A stretch of 15,000 bases of DNA from Chromera velia (GCA_018398765.1 JAHBMJ010003712.1:24391-39390); one strand, 5' to 3'; shown: positions 1 through 9,135, numbered from the stretch's first letter. A program made the numbers and translations. Notes: generated by a model from the letters alone, not told the origin.

Positions 1-33
<33 letters not shown>

Positions 34-60
34 TTCTCTTTCGCTTTCTGTTTGTCTTTC
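1..60. repeat. (CT)n microsatellite
   Basis: A perfect TC dinucleotide run fills positions 1-30 and decays into CTTT/CTTTG-rich pyrimidine sequence. The window starts inside it, so its full length is unknown. Confidence 0.95.
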
Positions 61-437
61 TTTCTCCCTTTTGCTTTCCTTTCTCCCTCTCTGTCTCCTT
101 TTCTTCCCCCCACCCTTCATTCATTGATTCATTCATTCACTCATTCACTTTTTTTATTTTCGTTTTTTCCGCACGTCCGGCTTTTCGTCCTTTCTTCCTT
201 CCTTCGGTCCTTCTTTCCTTCCATGAATGTCCTCTGGGTGAGGGCTGCTTTTCCCCCCTTCGCTTGCTTGGTTTTGAGGTTTCAACCACCACCCCGGCCC
301 CCTTCCGATACAGCATCCCCGTGTCGCGCAGAATTTTGCCGCATGTATGCCAAGAGGAGTTGTGTGGGGTGTGTATTTGTGTGAAGGGTCTTGCTCATAT
401 CACGCCCATCGCACACTGAATCGTCCACCATTCAAAG
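61..437. other. Pyrimidine-rich low-complexity stretch, no gene seen
   Basis: The plus strand is dominated by C and T, with short CATT/TTCC runs (for example near 117-150 and 190-225). The open frame from 52 to 384 reads as a Ser/Phe/Leu/Pro run typical of pyrimidine repeats and has no domain character. It could be intron or intergenic sequence of the plus-strand gene ending at 663. Confidence 0.6.
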
Positions 438-663
438 ATGCCTGACAGTTCCACCGCAAAGATGACAAGAATGGAGACAGCAGAAGAAAACCGTGCTCCA
501 AAAAAGCGAGTGCACCATCTTGATTCGTGTCTAACCTTCTCTACTAACTTCTCTATGTACTGGTTGCACATGGGTGTCTGCATGATTTGGTGCAGAAGCA
601 AGTCAGGAGGATGCCCAACGACGACTTGAGCAGCTCATGAAGGGCATTGAAGCCATCAAATAA
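438..663 (+). CDS. Candidate 3' end of a small plus-strand gene, last exon about 596-663
   Basis: I do not recognise the product. The final piece is 596-663, read as an acceptor (TTGGTGCAG) at 595 followed by a helical, charged tail (QEDAQRRLEQLMKGIEAIK) and a TAA at 661-663. Upstream, an intron is suggested by a perfect TACTAAC branch-point-like sequence at 542-548, 47 bases before the acceptor. An ATG at 438 opens a hydrophilic frame (MPDSSTAKMTRMETAEEN). Splicing from a weak GTGCTC donor at 493 joins the two frames in phase, giving about 41 residues. A donor at 510 (GTGCAC) is the alternative and yields another frame. The minus strand across 395-601 is also open, so strand is not certain. 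The AT-rich block starts right after this stop, as it does for the other genes here. Confidence 0.33.
542..548 (+). other. Branch-point-like TACTAAC
   Basis: This is a perfect match to the strong spliceosomal branch-point consensus, 47 bases upstream of the proposed acceptor at 595. It supports an intron on the plus strand. Confidence 0.4.
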
Positions 664-1553
664 TCACATTAACCCATCAAAGCTAGCATCAAACTGGCAA
701 TCAAACTGACTATTAAATTTGATATTGAATTCTTGCACCACACTGGCTGGGTGACTGGCAGATGCATAAAATTGCAGCATAATACATTTAAAGTCTAACA
801 AAAAGTCTACAAATTACGGTTATTTTTAAATATTCTAAAAAAATTGTTTTAGGTAAACAATTTGATTTCAAACGGCTAGAACTAGCTTTGATTAACATAA
901 TTATTTCTTAAGCAGTGCTTCACAATAAATATTAGGTTAATGATTCAGTTATACAATTTCAATTTTTTTTATGTTATTTTTTAAAAAAGATATAATATAT
1001 AACAAAATGGAAATTCTAGTTTCTATTCGAAATTGTACCGTTAAATACCGCTGTAGGATGCTATAGGCTAACTTAGCTAAGTATAGGCTTTAACCACCTT
1101 AATCAATTAGTCAGTCATGCTAGTAGCTAGAATATAGCACTAGACATCGTATTAAAGTATCTCATCATCTGCACACGTGTAAGGACCGTAAGGTGTTTTG
1201 CATCATATAAGGCCATCTTTAGCCCTAATTTCAGGCTGAGTTCCTTTAACAAATGTTCTAACAAATGTTTTATTTTTTTTGTTTAATTAATACATTGAAG
1301 GCGCGAGCGGGTTGTCGTATTGAAAACGTCTCCTGTACACCCATGTATGCCTCTGTACGTATCAACTCATATGGCGTCCCAAGGTATCCCAAGGTTGCAT
1401 GGTTTTGTCACCGTTTTGAAGTGAATTAGACAAAACTTAGCCATAAACTTGCCCATAATATTTCTGTTCGTCTCCGTGACTCTAGCCGTGACTTGTGTTA
1501 TGAAAGGTTTCAAAATGGAAACTTGTCTAGAAACTTGTCTAGAAACTTGTGTA
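664..1553. other. AT-rich block between two convergent gene ends
   Basis: Base composition changes sharply at 664, immediately after the TAA of the plus-strand candidate, and returns to the genome norm at the stop codon of the minus-strand GH36 gene (1554). The most AT-rich part is 700-1300, with runs of T and A and several CTAG/TAGCTAG words (about 1060-1140). No reading frame of note is present. It most likely holds the facing 3' untranslated regions and termination sequences. A degraded mobile element is the alternative. Confidence 0.55.
1519..1550. repeat. 12-base tandem repeat, about 2.7 copies
   Basis: The unit AAACTTGTCTAG is repeated at 1519-1530 and 1531-1542, with a partial third copy at 1543-1550. 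It sits three bases beyond the stop codon of the GH36 gene, in its presumed 3' untranslated region. Confidence 0.9.
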
Positions 1554-2736
1554 TCAAGTCGGACAATGGTGAGCTGGTAAAATGAAGACAGGGTGCCATC
1601 GCTTTACATGAAAAGAAACGACGCAACCCTGACGGAGCCAGTCTGTCACGGACAGCAAAGGTCGAAGCTTTTCAACTTTGACTCCTTTGTTCTTGTTCGC
1701 TTTTGCGTTTGCCTCCTCTCCCGAGTTTTTCTTCACTGAACACCCACACAAGCTTTGAATGTCCTGCCATATTTGAAAGCATGTCGGCAGATCCCCAAAT
1801 GTTCTCGGTACAAATCCTCGATCGATCGCGGTAGACACAGAGGATGATGACGAATTCTCTTTCAAGATTGTCTCCAGGTCCAGACTCAGAAACGTGCACA
1901 GACCCCCAGATTGCCCGTCAACATCTGCTTCTGCATTTCTCCCCTCTGTGTCTTCCGCGTCACTCTCAACACAAAAACAGGGAAAGTCACCCTCACCCTC
2001 ACTCTCTTCCCTCTGGTCATACCCTAAGGTCTCTCCTGCACTATCCAGGACCCCCCTCTGTTGCTGCGACTCTTCGCGCCCCTCCCAGAAAAGTGCAGTA
2101 CCGCTCTCTCCGAAAATACAACAGAGCGCGGTAACAAGGCGTGAAGACTTTTCTTCTTCCCCTTCTCCTCTCTCTCTTCCCACTCCTATCCGAAGGCGCA
2201 CTTGCTGGGGAGGGATGCAGTGTGTGCCCACAGGATTGAACAAACCTGCAAGCCCACACAGTGACACTCTCACTCTTCCACCTCCACCTCCTGCAGCTCC
2301 TGTTTGTCGAAGGCTGAAAGTGTGCACCCTTGAGATGGAGCAGACTCTGGAGTGCATGAAATGAAGTTGGCAGGTCCACTCGTCCCCCCGACTCCCTTCC
2401 AAGATCTGTCCGTTGCCTTCTTCTGGGTCCAACAAAAAAAGGGACCGAGGGTCCCTCTCCCTCTCTGCCTCTTTTGTCCAGTCAACCAGCCTGTTCCAAA
2501 CGAGGATGCCCTGGTCGTGCTCACTTCCCCCCTTCCCTTCTGCTGGAGAATTCACTAAATTTCCAAAAAACAGAAACTCTACGTCCTTTCTGGGTCGAAA
2601 GAACGTTCCTGGCAGAGGAAATGTCTGGAGAACATCACACACAGACACCGTCCCTCTATAAGCAGACCCACCGCATGGACAAAGCCCAAAGAGAACTAAA
2701 AGCCACCCCCCAGTGCACACGTTCAGTACCTTGTAC
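1554..2736 (-). CDS. GH36 exon 8 (C-terminal beta domain)
   Basis: The acceptor CATACATGCAG leads into YKVLNVCTGGWLLVLFGL, matching the family 'LKIWN-N--tGvlgvFN'. Then RPRKDVEF matches 'spRDIEW', and VRVSLCGLAGLFNPVG matches 'IQFAPIGLVNMFNSGG'. The rest contains acidic stretches and a Ser run without family equivalents. The frame is open for 394 codons to TGA at 1554-1556, but small in-frame introns cannot be excluded. Confidence 0.75.
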
Positions 2737-3391
2737 CTGCATGTATGCATTCACGCATGAACACCCACCCGAATGAAAGAGAAGAGAATAGAACTGAATT
2801 GACCAACATCATTCACGGGAATGTGAGTGAACCAAATCTATAATCGATCGAGATGAAACATGGAGCCCGAATCAAAATCACGAAGTTGATCGCCCACTTC
2901 AAGTTTTGTCTACCATTCTCTCTCTCTCCTCTGCTCGGCTGACCCTTGTCGCGTGTCTCTGCTAGTTGCCGAGTCAAACAAAGAGTCCTCTGCCGGCACT
3001 CCCACCCCCAAACAAGGCACAACGCGGGAAGCCTCCGATTCCCTCCAAAGCTCTCCTCCTCCTTTCTTCTCCCCCTCTTGGTGGTATTCTCTTCCCGTCT
3101 CTTTCCTTTTAAATTGTCCGGAACCCGATTTCTCTCTCTCCAAAGGCGAACTCAAGGGGAACAGACAGGAGCGCAACAGTTGCCCTTCCCCCTCCCCCTT
3201 CTCAGGCGAATTACTGATGTACACGGGGCCCCCAGACACAGCCCGCCCGAGAGCGTGAATCCTCGAGTGCCACTCCCCCAGACGGAACATGTCCCAGTCA
3301 GATCGGAAGAAGAGACCCAGAAGGACGGAAGTGGCGGCATTCGACCATATGTGGTCAGCCACATCTGTGTCCTTCTCTTCGACCTGCACAA

Positions 3392-3435
<44 letters not shown>

Positions 3436-3766
3436 AGAGAGAGAGGGGGGGGGGAGGGAGAGGAAGAGAGAGAGATCATCTGGAGAAGAAACGAAGACGA
3501 TTTCGAGAATCTACGCTGCAGGCTTCTTTCAAGAGAGAGTTGCTTTCTTTTAATTTTCCTTCTGCCTCTGCATGCACATGCATCCGCGGGATCCCCTCCG
3601 AGCTGCGTGCCTCAGCACATGTCTGTGCATGCATCCGCCTCCACACACACAGTCAACGAAAGTCTACGCCATAGATAGCAAGGCATCACAGCTAGAATCA
3701 GAGGAAGAGATTGAGGATCCCCACGGATGTTCGATACTCCTTTCTCAACGGGTGGATTGTGCAAGA

Positions 3767-3797
<31 letters not shown>

Positions 3798-5378
3798 AAG
3801 ACACAGAGCCAACGTAGCGAAAGGAAGAAAGGAGGTGGTCGTCGGATTTTCATTTTCTTTTGCGCAATTCAGTCATCAATCCATCCATGCATGGATGCAT
3901 TCATTTATTCATTCATTCGCTCTAAGGGACTGTGTGGCGAACTACTCTACCAATAAACCAACCATATGGAAGGCATGGTCATCAGAACTCCTCATAAAGA
4001 AGTCGGCACACTCCACCAGCTTCCACCCCTTCCTATCCCCCCGCCCTCCTTTCTCCCTCCCCGGAAGTATGAAAGATGCACCTCCCTTCTCCTGGGCACT
4101 GCCTCTGTTCTCCTGCATCTCCTCTTCTGCTGGCTCTTTTTGTGCAGGGCAAAAACGACCAACGCCTCCAGAGTAAATGCACGAGGGTCTGACGCTCATA
4201 CAGTTGAGGACGTTTGCTGTGACGCACAGTTCTACAGTTCTCTTTTCCTCTTTCTCCGTCTCTTTCTCTTTCTCTTCTTCTTCGTGTCCTGCTTCTTTAT
4301 GACAGTGATGAGGACTTTCAAGTCTACCCCCTCCTTCACTGCTGTCGAAGATCTTGGAGACGGATGCCACCAGAGCCTCTCTGGAGTGTCGCACAAGACT
4401 GGGGCCTCTCAGCGGGAGGCACGGAATTGCCCCCTCTCCTCCCTGTGGATGATGAAAGCGACAGGATAACCATTCCAAGAGGGCCTGGCCGTCTGTCTTC
4501 ACACCCGAGACTCCTGCATGCAGTTACTTGCATTTACTTTCATACATGATTTTTTCATACAGTATGAAAGTAAATGCACACACCCGAGACTCCTGCATGC
4601 AGACCGACAGGGGGGGGAGAGAGGGGTCTGAGGCATGAAGGAAGGAAGGAAAACCGTGCATGCAGAAGATCTCTCTCCCTCTCTATAATGTCAGAAGAAG
4701 AAAAAGATCCTCACCAGGGATGCATGATTGACACGGGACAGATGAAGAAGATAGAGAATGAAGCATTCTAGCTCTACTTTGTCTGTGTTCCTTGAGTTTT
4801 GTGTATCTGTTGTCCAATCGGATGTCACGGACGAGAGGAATACAGCAACTGAGTGAACGTTCTTCTCTTACCAGTCTGCCTGTTTCCTCTCTGAAATTTC
4901 CCTGATTACTCTGTGCGTTTGTTTGCCTGTGAGCTGAGATGAGAGGGTACATGCAGTCGGTCAGGAAGGTTTGTCGAGCAGTGACTGCTCACTCGATTTT
5001 GTTTTCCTATTTTTCTGCTTAACGATGTCCTTCAGAGGTTGGCCTCCAAAAGGCAAACAAAGAGGGGAGAGAGAAGGGAAAACCAAAAAAGAGAAATAAG
5101 TGCAGGCCAATCCACGACCACAGAGAGCGGGGAAGAAACAAAGTTTTTGCCTACTGACCCCAATCCTTCATGAGACGAAAATAGTTCTTTAGCAACTGTT
5201 TTGGTCCCTTTGCTTTTTCTTTTCCTCCCGCAGGAGATGCGAAGAAAATTTGGTGGTGGGGGTGCCGAAACGCGTCGCATCCGTAGGAGGCCCCTGCATT
5301 CTCTCGGAGACCTGAGATGAGCAGACCATGCAGACGTACGTGCATTTATTTTGCATGTCCACTCACAAAGCCCACATT

Positions 5379-5409
<31 letters not shown>

Positions 5410-5435
5410 CCTCTGTCTCTATCTCTGTCTCTGTC

Positions 5436-5469
<34 letters not shown>

Positions 5470-6890
5470 GCGCGCGCTCTCTCTCTCTGTGTATGTGTGT
5501 GTGTCTATACAACAAAGTGCAAAAAAACCCTTTCTGTGCCTGCACCGATTTTCAAAATTTGGCCGAATATGTCTTTCTTTCCGCAGCTTCAACCACTTTC
5601 ACGAAAGCTCAGCGGACCGAAAGCTCAGCGGACCGACGGGCGCACAAACAGAGGGCCCTTTTACTTTCCCTCTCCAGCCTCTCTTCTGCTCTGCTCTGCA
5701 GTCTTTTTTGCAGCCAGGCGGTCGGAAAGAGTGTTTGAAAAAAGAGAAAATCTCGCTGTTTCTCTACCGTCTAACCATCCGAAAAATGAGGTTCCATCAA
5801 AAAGAGACATTGTTCCCCTTCTTCATCGCCTTTTGACACCCTGCCCCCCTTTAGAGTACCATCCCCACTCCCCTCGTCCCCCGCGTCCCCATCCAGTCTC
5901 CTCAACTCACTCACTACGCTCTCCCTCACGCCCCCCCAATACCCCGACAAGGTGTGCCACAGGAAAACGTCACGACAGGCCCCGGAAGATCGAAGCTCCT
6001 CCACGATCCCCTTGAGGTCTGGAAACTTTCCGTTCGGAAACAGACTCACCTGCACGCACGCACGCACACACGCACGCACGCAGGCACGCAGGCACGGCAG
6101 CTTGGGTGTAAAACTATCAACCCGGAAGTTTTTCGGGAGTCTGTGGGTGCTCTTGTGATCGACTGAAGGGAGTCACAGCGGTAAACATGAGAGAGGAGGA
6201 GCACGCACTGATCCCCTACAGACAGCATTTCGCATTGGCGCAGACGCGCATAGCGCAGTTGTTTGATGAAAACTCCAAAAAAGAAACTCCTCACCAGCTG
6301 TTGTTGGAGAGGAGGTGCGTCTGGGTGTTCGCAGGGAGGGCCCACGGACTGCCATCCGTCGTCGAGAATCATCCAGGGCGGCCTCAGACTTTGGACAGTC
6401 TGCATGCTTGCATGCAGGGACAAGAAGAAACTAAGGGAAGTGGTCGAACATCATGTGTGTTCATTAAAGGATAAGTGTTTTGCATGGGGGGGCTCAGATG
6501 ATGTTGAAGAGACAATCCAAGATGGTGCGCCAACACGGTGGAGGAAGGAAAAGAAAAGAAAAGAAAGACCTGTCAGAACAGGACTGGCTGAGAAGATCAA
6601 GATGAGGCAAGATGAGAGGAGAGAAGACAATTCAGAGAACAGGAGAAGAAAAGAGAGGACCTCGGAGGTTCAGTACTGAAAGGAAAGAAGGCGGTTAGCT
6701 GTGGGCCAGAAGGGCAAGTGAGAGAGGGAGACAGAAAGGAACAGAACCACAAAAGGAAAAGAAAAAACGCTTCCGGAAGCTTTCTGATGGACGCATGCAT
6801 TCTACCTGGCTCATTTCCCTGACGGGTGGATCGACGCTCCCTCAGTTCTCTCTCCCTGCCTTTTTTCCTGTCTGCTTGCTTTTCTCCCTT

Positions 6891-6927
<37 letters not shown>

Positions 6928-6938
6928 GTGTCTCTCTC

Positions 6939-6969
<31 letters not shown>

Positions 6970-8002
6970 GCCTGTCTCTTTCTCTCTCTTCCCTCTCCCT
7001 CCATCCTCCGACGCAACGCAACGCACCCACCCTCCGAATATCAGAGGAAGAGACCCCACACCCGAAGGCATCCCAAGAGCACCACCCCCATCCGGACATC
7101 AGACACGGAGCCTTCAAACCGCGCCGCCACACGTCGCGTCCCAGCGCCATCTCACGAGACAGACGGCATCTGGGTCCTGCTGTCTGTCCCTCTCTTCCCG
7201 CTTCCGCTGCTGCTGCCAGTGATAGCCTGCGCTTTATTGCCAGGGCCTCCACGTGGAGGACAAGGAGCCAGAGAAGTTTCTTCAGGGACACGCTGGGACC
7301 ACAGGAGGGAGACTCCTTTCTGTGCTCCTTGTTTGTGACAGGCTCGCAAGGATTGTAAGATACAGACACCAAAACAGGCAAAGAAGAAGAAGAAGAAGAA
7401 GAAGAAGAAGAAGAAGAAGAATCAGCTAGCCCTTGTCTGTCGCTTCTTTGCGTTGGACCTGTATCCTCCTCTGCTCTTTTGAGCTGCAGACAAAAATCTA
7501 CAAGAGACACAGAAGGATGCGAAGAAGTGAGACATGACCAAATGCTTCGACAATTTCTTTTTTTTCACACCGAACAAGACAGACAGACACCCACCCACCC
7601 ACCATCGTTACTCCCTGCTCCAGAGAGCGAGACCAACAGCTCCGGAACGCCGAGTGGAAGGAGCAAAAGGAAACCTCCCGTTCGTTTTCTGTCTCCCTTG
7701 CCCTTTCGTTTGGCAACCACGAAAGCCGTCTCTGGTTTCATGCACGACAGGTGGGTGAGTGCCTCGGGTCGCATCCACGTGGGCTTATGAGAGTACAAAG
7801 AGAAAATGCCCTCAAACCCCTCAGTCGAGTACATCTGGATCGTCTCCGTGACTGATGCTCCGTCTCCGTCTCTGTAGACGGGGAGGGGATTCCGAAGAAA
7901 AAAATCAGTCACGGAAATGGAAGAACATGAACACCCAGCCAAAGCAGGTACGTCTGTCTGTCGAGACTCCAAAAGCGTGGGATCACGGGCACACACGGCC
8001 AT
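1554..8002 (-). CDS. Glycoside hydrolase family 36, raffinose synthase / seed imbibition (SIP) type
   Basis: I reconstruct eight exons: 8002-7603, 7497-7031, 6399-6295, 6049-5911, 5311-5159, 4513-3951, 3383-2944 and 2736-1554. The phases all agree (3,450 bases, 1,149 residues plus TGA). Family motifs appear in the right order: KPTWM...ETAFVV (about 85-110), GWCSWDAF (271-278), WMILDDGWQ (298-306), WHTLSGYWGGV (355-365), GVKTDGQALLEWL (425-437), MRSSDDHAF (595-603), SDWDMF (637-642) and GGPVYIS. Asp429 in the KxD motif should be the catalytic nucleophile, and the Asp pair at 599-600 should supply the acid/base. Known members transfer or hydrolyse alpha-galactosyl groups on raffinose-family sugars. 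The sequence cannot separate synthase from galactosidase activity. The protein is longer than plant members (about 750-800 residues, from memory) because of acidic and low-complexity insertions. No clear signal peptide is seen. The start at 8002 (ATCATCATGG) is the least certain part, and a further 5' exon is possible. Confidence 0.85.
2944..3383 (-). CDS. GH36 exon 7 (DWDMF motif)
   Basis: The acceptor follows a (GT)n run and TTTGTGCAG. The frame reads VLLGLFFRSDWDMF and RAVSGGPVYIS, almost residue for residue the family block 'FLGEFMQPDWDMF ... RAVGGCAIYVS'. Later, VPAEDSLFDSATSRD matches 'RPTRDCLFADPARD'. A charged insertion of about 50 residues separates them. The donor is GG|GTCAGC (2943). 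A GTAGAC donor at 2913 also gives the right phase. Confidence 0.82.
3394..3433. repeat. (CA)n microsatellite in GH36 intron 6
   Basis: About 20 AC units. On the gene's sense strand it is a (GT)n run that ends 11 bases before the exon 7 acceptor, replacing a normal polypyrimidine tract. Confidence 0.95.
3767..3797. repeat. (CAGA)n tetranucleotide repeat
   Basis: Between seven and eight CAGA units lie inside GH36 intron 6 (3384-3950). Confidence 0.95.
3887..3926. repeat. ATCC/ATTC repeat with ATCCATGCATGGAT palindrome
   Basis: A perfect 14-base palindrome centred on ATGCAT is followed by CATT/ATTC units. It lies inside GH36 intron 6, close to the exon 6 donor. Confidence 0.7.
3951..4513 (-). 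CDS. GH36 exon 6 (catalytic nucleophile and acid/base region)
   Basis: The exon starts GVSGVKTDGQALLEWL, where the Asp of KTD is the expected nucleophile, and ends MRSSDDHAFHM, matching the family 'RASDDFWP'. Between them NVLNCMS matches 'giisCMs', and a long Glu/Lys-rich segment is inserted (about 4150-4330). This exon may still hide an in-frame intron. The donor is TTG|GTAGAG at 3950. ATG|GTTGGT a few codons earlier keeps the same phase. Confidence 0.78.
4500..4602. repeat. 24-base direct repeats flanking a 16-base inverted repeat (foldback-like insertion)
   Basis: Identical 24-base copies lie at 4500-4523 and 4579-4602 (both contain ACCCGAGACTCCTGCATGCAG-type sequence). Between them, GCATTTACTTTCATAC (4530-4545) and its perfect reverse complement (4562-4577) form a hairpin with a 16-base loop. 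The left copy contains the acceptor and first codons of GH36 exon 6, and the right copy repeats that acceptor within the intron. The layout resembles a small foldback element with a target duplication. Confidence 0.85.
4514..5158 (-). other. GH36 intron 5 (645 bases)
   Basis: This intron runs from the GTCAGT donor to the TGCATGCAG acceptor. Apart from the foldback structure at its 3' end I see no gene in it. Open frames on either strand (for example 4683-4952) lack domain character. Confidence 0.65.
5159..5311 (-). CDS. GH36 exon 5 (helix before the nucleophile strand)
   Basis: The acceptor is CTCATCTCAG, phase 1. The frame reads FFASPAGG...KQLLKNYFRLMKDWG and leads directly into the nucleophile motif of exon 6, as 'FYDELHAYLASAG' does in plant members. 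The donor is GTCAGT (5158), splitting Gly422. Confidence 0.7.
5383..5467. repeat. (CT)n / (CTGT)n compound microsatellite
   Basis: A CT run (5383-5409) passes through CTCTGT into about seven CTGT units, then CTCGCGCGCG. It is inside GH36 intron 4. Confidence 0.95.
5603..5634. repeat. 16-base tandem duplication
   Basis: The unit GAAAGCTCAGCGGACC occurs twice, back to back, in GH36 intron 4. Confidence 0.95.
5911..6049 (-). CDS. GH36 exon 4 (WHTLSGYWGGV motif)
   Basis: The exon opens VSLFPNGKFPDLKG, matching the family 'f-eN-KF ... G' segment, and includes FLWHTLSGYWGGV. The acceptor is a CGTG repeat ending GTGCAG. The exon itself begins GTGAGT, so the exact acceptor could slip. The favoured donor is GTGA|GTGAGTT at 5910 (phase 1). 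GTA|GTGAGT four bases earlier is the alternative. Confidence 0.8.
6051..6098. repeat. (CACG)n repeat at the GH36 exon 4 acceptor
   Basis: On the sense strand this is a GCGT/GTGC run ending in GTGCAG, and it forms the 3' end of intron 3 (6050-6294). Confidence 0.9.
6295..6399 (-). CDS. GH36 exon 3 (DDGWQ motif)
   Basis: This exon has exactly 35 codons, phase 0 at both ends. WMILDDGWQSV is the family's 'fviIDDGWQSv' barrel strand. The acceptor is GCATGCAAGCATGCAG and the donor is CTG|GTGAGG. Confidence 0.85.
6400..7030 (-). other. GH36 intron 2 (631 bases)
   Basis: Purine-rich on the plus strand at 6540-6760 and CT/CTGT-rich at 6891-6978. It ends at the exon 3 acceptor inside a double TGCATGC word (6401-6416). 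No gene is seen inside. Confidence 0.65.
6891..6978. repeat. (CT)n / (CTGT)n compound microsatellite
   Basis: The same CT-then-CTGT pattern as at 5383-5467, located inside GH36 intron 2. Confidence 0.95.
7031..7497 (-). CDS. GH36 exon 2, ends with GWCSWDAF motif
   Basis: The acceptor TCTCTTGTAG leads into DFCLQLKRAEEDTG, which fits the family strand 'ELELCVESGD'. A Ser run of about 13 residues follows, encoded by the GAA/TTC microsatellite. The exon closes on GWGWCSWDAFGCGVSSSDIRR, the first strand of the catalytic barrel. Its donor is AGG|GTGGGTGCG at 7030, phase 0. Confidence 0.8.
7381..7421. repeat. (GAA)n trinucleotide repeat, coding for poly-Ser
   Basis: A perfect AAG run of 41 bases. 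On the minus strand it is TTC/TCT and is read in the Ser frame inside GH36 exon 2. Confidence 0.95.
7603..8002 (-). CDS. GH36 exon 1 (N-terminal beta domain)
   Basis: This exon carries residues 1-133. The segment HKPTWMRP...KPETAFVV matches the family's 'FRFK-WWM ... ETQFLL' block, and FLLLLPL matches the following 'LP-lleG' strand. It ends SGAGSND in phase 1 at a GTGGGT donor (7602). The start codon is chosen by Kozak-like context. The same frame stays open to 8062, so an acceptor near 8041 (CTCAAGCAG) leading from an upstream exon is the main alternative. Confidence 0.6.
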
Positions 8003-8450
8003 GATGATGACCTTCCTTCCGGATCCTTCAAGGTGGCGCCTGCTTGAGAGACCGGAGATCAAAAAAGGAGACGGTAAAGAGACGCGACGAAGCTTTCACA
8101 GGTCACTTCCCCTCTCTTCATTCACATTGCAAACACATCTCGGGCAAGAACACTGACATTCAGTGGTCTAACTCCAGAAGGGAAGATCTCTTCGTTGGGC
8201 GTTTCGTTTAGCCGATTGGGGCTTCTGCATGACTTGAACACCGATCCGGTCCATGTAGCCCACTCGAGGCCGTCTCCATGCTGTCTCCGTCCATGCATCC
8301 AGCGTCTCGCGGCCACGGTATCTGTGGATGCTGTACGTTCGGTTCACTGGTTCGGCCGAATTCGTCGCTCCGACTCGCTCAAGTTGCTTCGGGGAATTTC
8401 AAAGCCTGGGGTGGTTTGATATTCCGTCGGCCGGAGGCTATAAGACAAAG
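8003..8450. promoter_or_regulatory. Upstream region of the GH36 gene
   Basis: This stretch is GC-balanced and has no microsatellite. The minus-strand frame 8122-8316 could be an additional 5' exon (a GTCAGT donor-like site occurs near 8154-8159), but its phase does not fit the acceptor near 8041 and I see no family motif. It otherwise holds the 5' untranslated region and promoter. No TATA element is evident. Confidence 0.35.
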
Positions 8451-9135
8451 CTCAACTCTGGCATATTCTTCCTCACACATCCCAAATAATCCCAAGCTAA
8501 GAAAAATAATATGTATACACTAGCATGCACACTTCTTCTTACTACTTCTGGAAAAAAAAATCCTAAAGGTACTTCCCCGGTAATACCTACTTACTACCAC
8601 TAGCTCTGACTTGACGAATGTATGTCATGTACTATCATGTGCATACATTAATACCTGTTTATTTTTTTGGAGGGGAAAGAATTCTATAGTGGTTTGGTAA
8701 ATGTAGGTAGTTTTAATCTCCAGTCAGTTTTGATTCAAACTTTAGAATTCAATTCTAGGTTTTTTTGGCCTAGTCGCCCTCCTTTACGGGGGTCTGTACA
8801 GGTTATACAACCGTCAGCCCTCCTGCAGATACTAACGACATTCCACACTTTTTTCATTGTCCCGGCCTCCTGTTTTTTACACTCTTGATGCAGGCGGATG
8901 CCGCTCTTATCCACTCTTAATTATTGTTGTCATCTGGAGTTTTGCCTACTTAATTTAAGATACTCTAGATACTTTCAGCTATTCTTTAAACCTAAAACCA
9001 TAGCTACTTTACGCTCTACTTTTTTTAGTTTAATCATTCTGTTACATTCTGTGCATTTCGGTATTATATCTATGAAGATGTGTATTGTATTTCAAATTCA
9101 GATATAACAATCTTCTTATGAAGCAGAAGTGTGTG
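8451..9135. other. AT-rich block downstream of the PX gene
   Basis: The AT-rich sequence begins directly at the stop codon of the PX gene (9136-9138) and ends near 8450. A GC-richer island lies at 8768-8830. Plus-strand frames (8667-8888, 8898-9107) read as hydrophobic, low-complexity sequence with no recognised domain. It is most likely the 3' untranslated and termination region of the PX gene. Confidence 0.5.

Larger units (their letters stand above)
5312..5910 (-). other. GH36 intron 4 (599 bases)
   Basis: This intron holds the CT/CTGT microsatellite and a 16-base tandem duplication. No gene is seen inside. Confidence 0.65.

Noticed and set aside
2946-3678. Plus-strand open frames of up to 242 codons with His-Thr runs
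   Set aside because: They are the opposite strand of GH36 exon 7 plus the (CA)n repeat; the minus strand carries the DWDMF family motifs.
5317-6015. 232-codon plus-strand open frame
   Set aside because: Its first third is the CT/CTGT microsatellite and the rest is antisense to GH36 exon 4 and intron sequence.
6795-7358. Plus-strand open frames of 110-187 codons
   Set aside because: They read through the CT/CTGT repeat and then run antisense to GH36 exon 2, which has the GWCSWDAF motif.
8667-9107. Two plus-strand open frames in the AT-rich block (possible mobile element or organelle DNA)
   Set aside because: No recognisable reverse transcriptase, transposase or organelle protein motif; the block is better explained as PX gene 3' flank.
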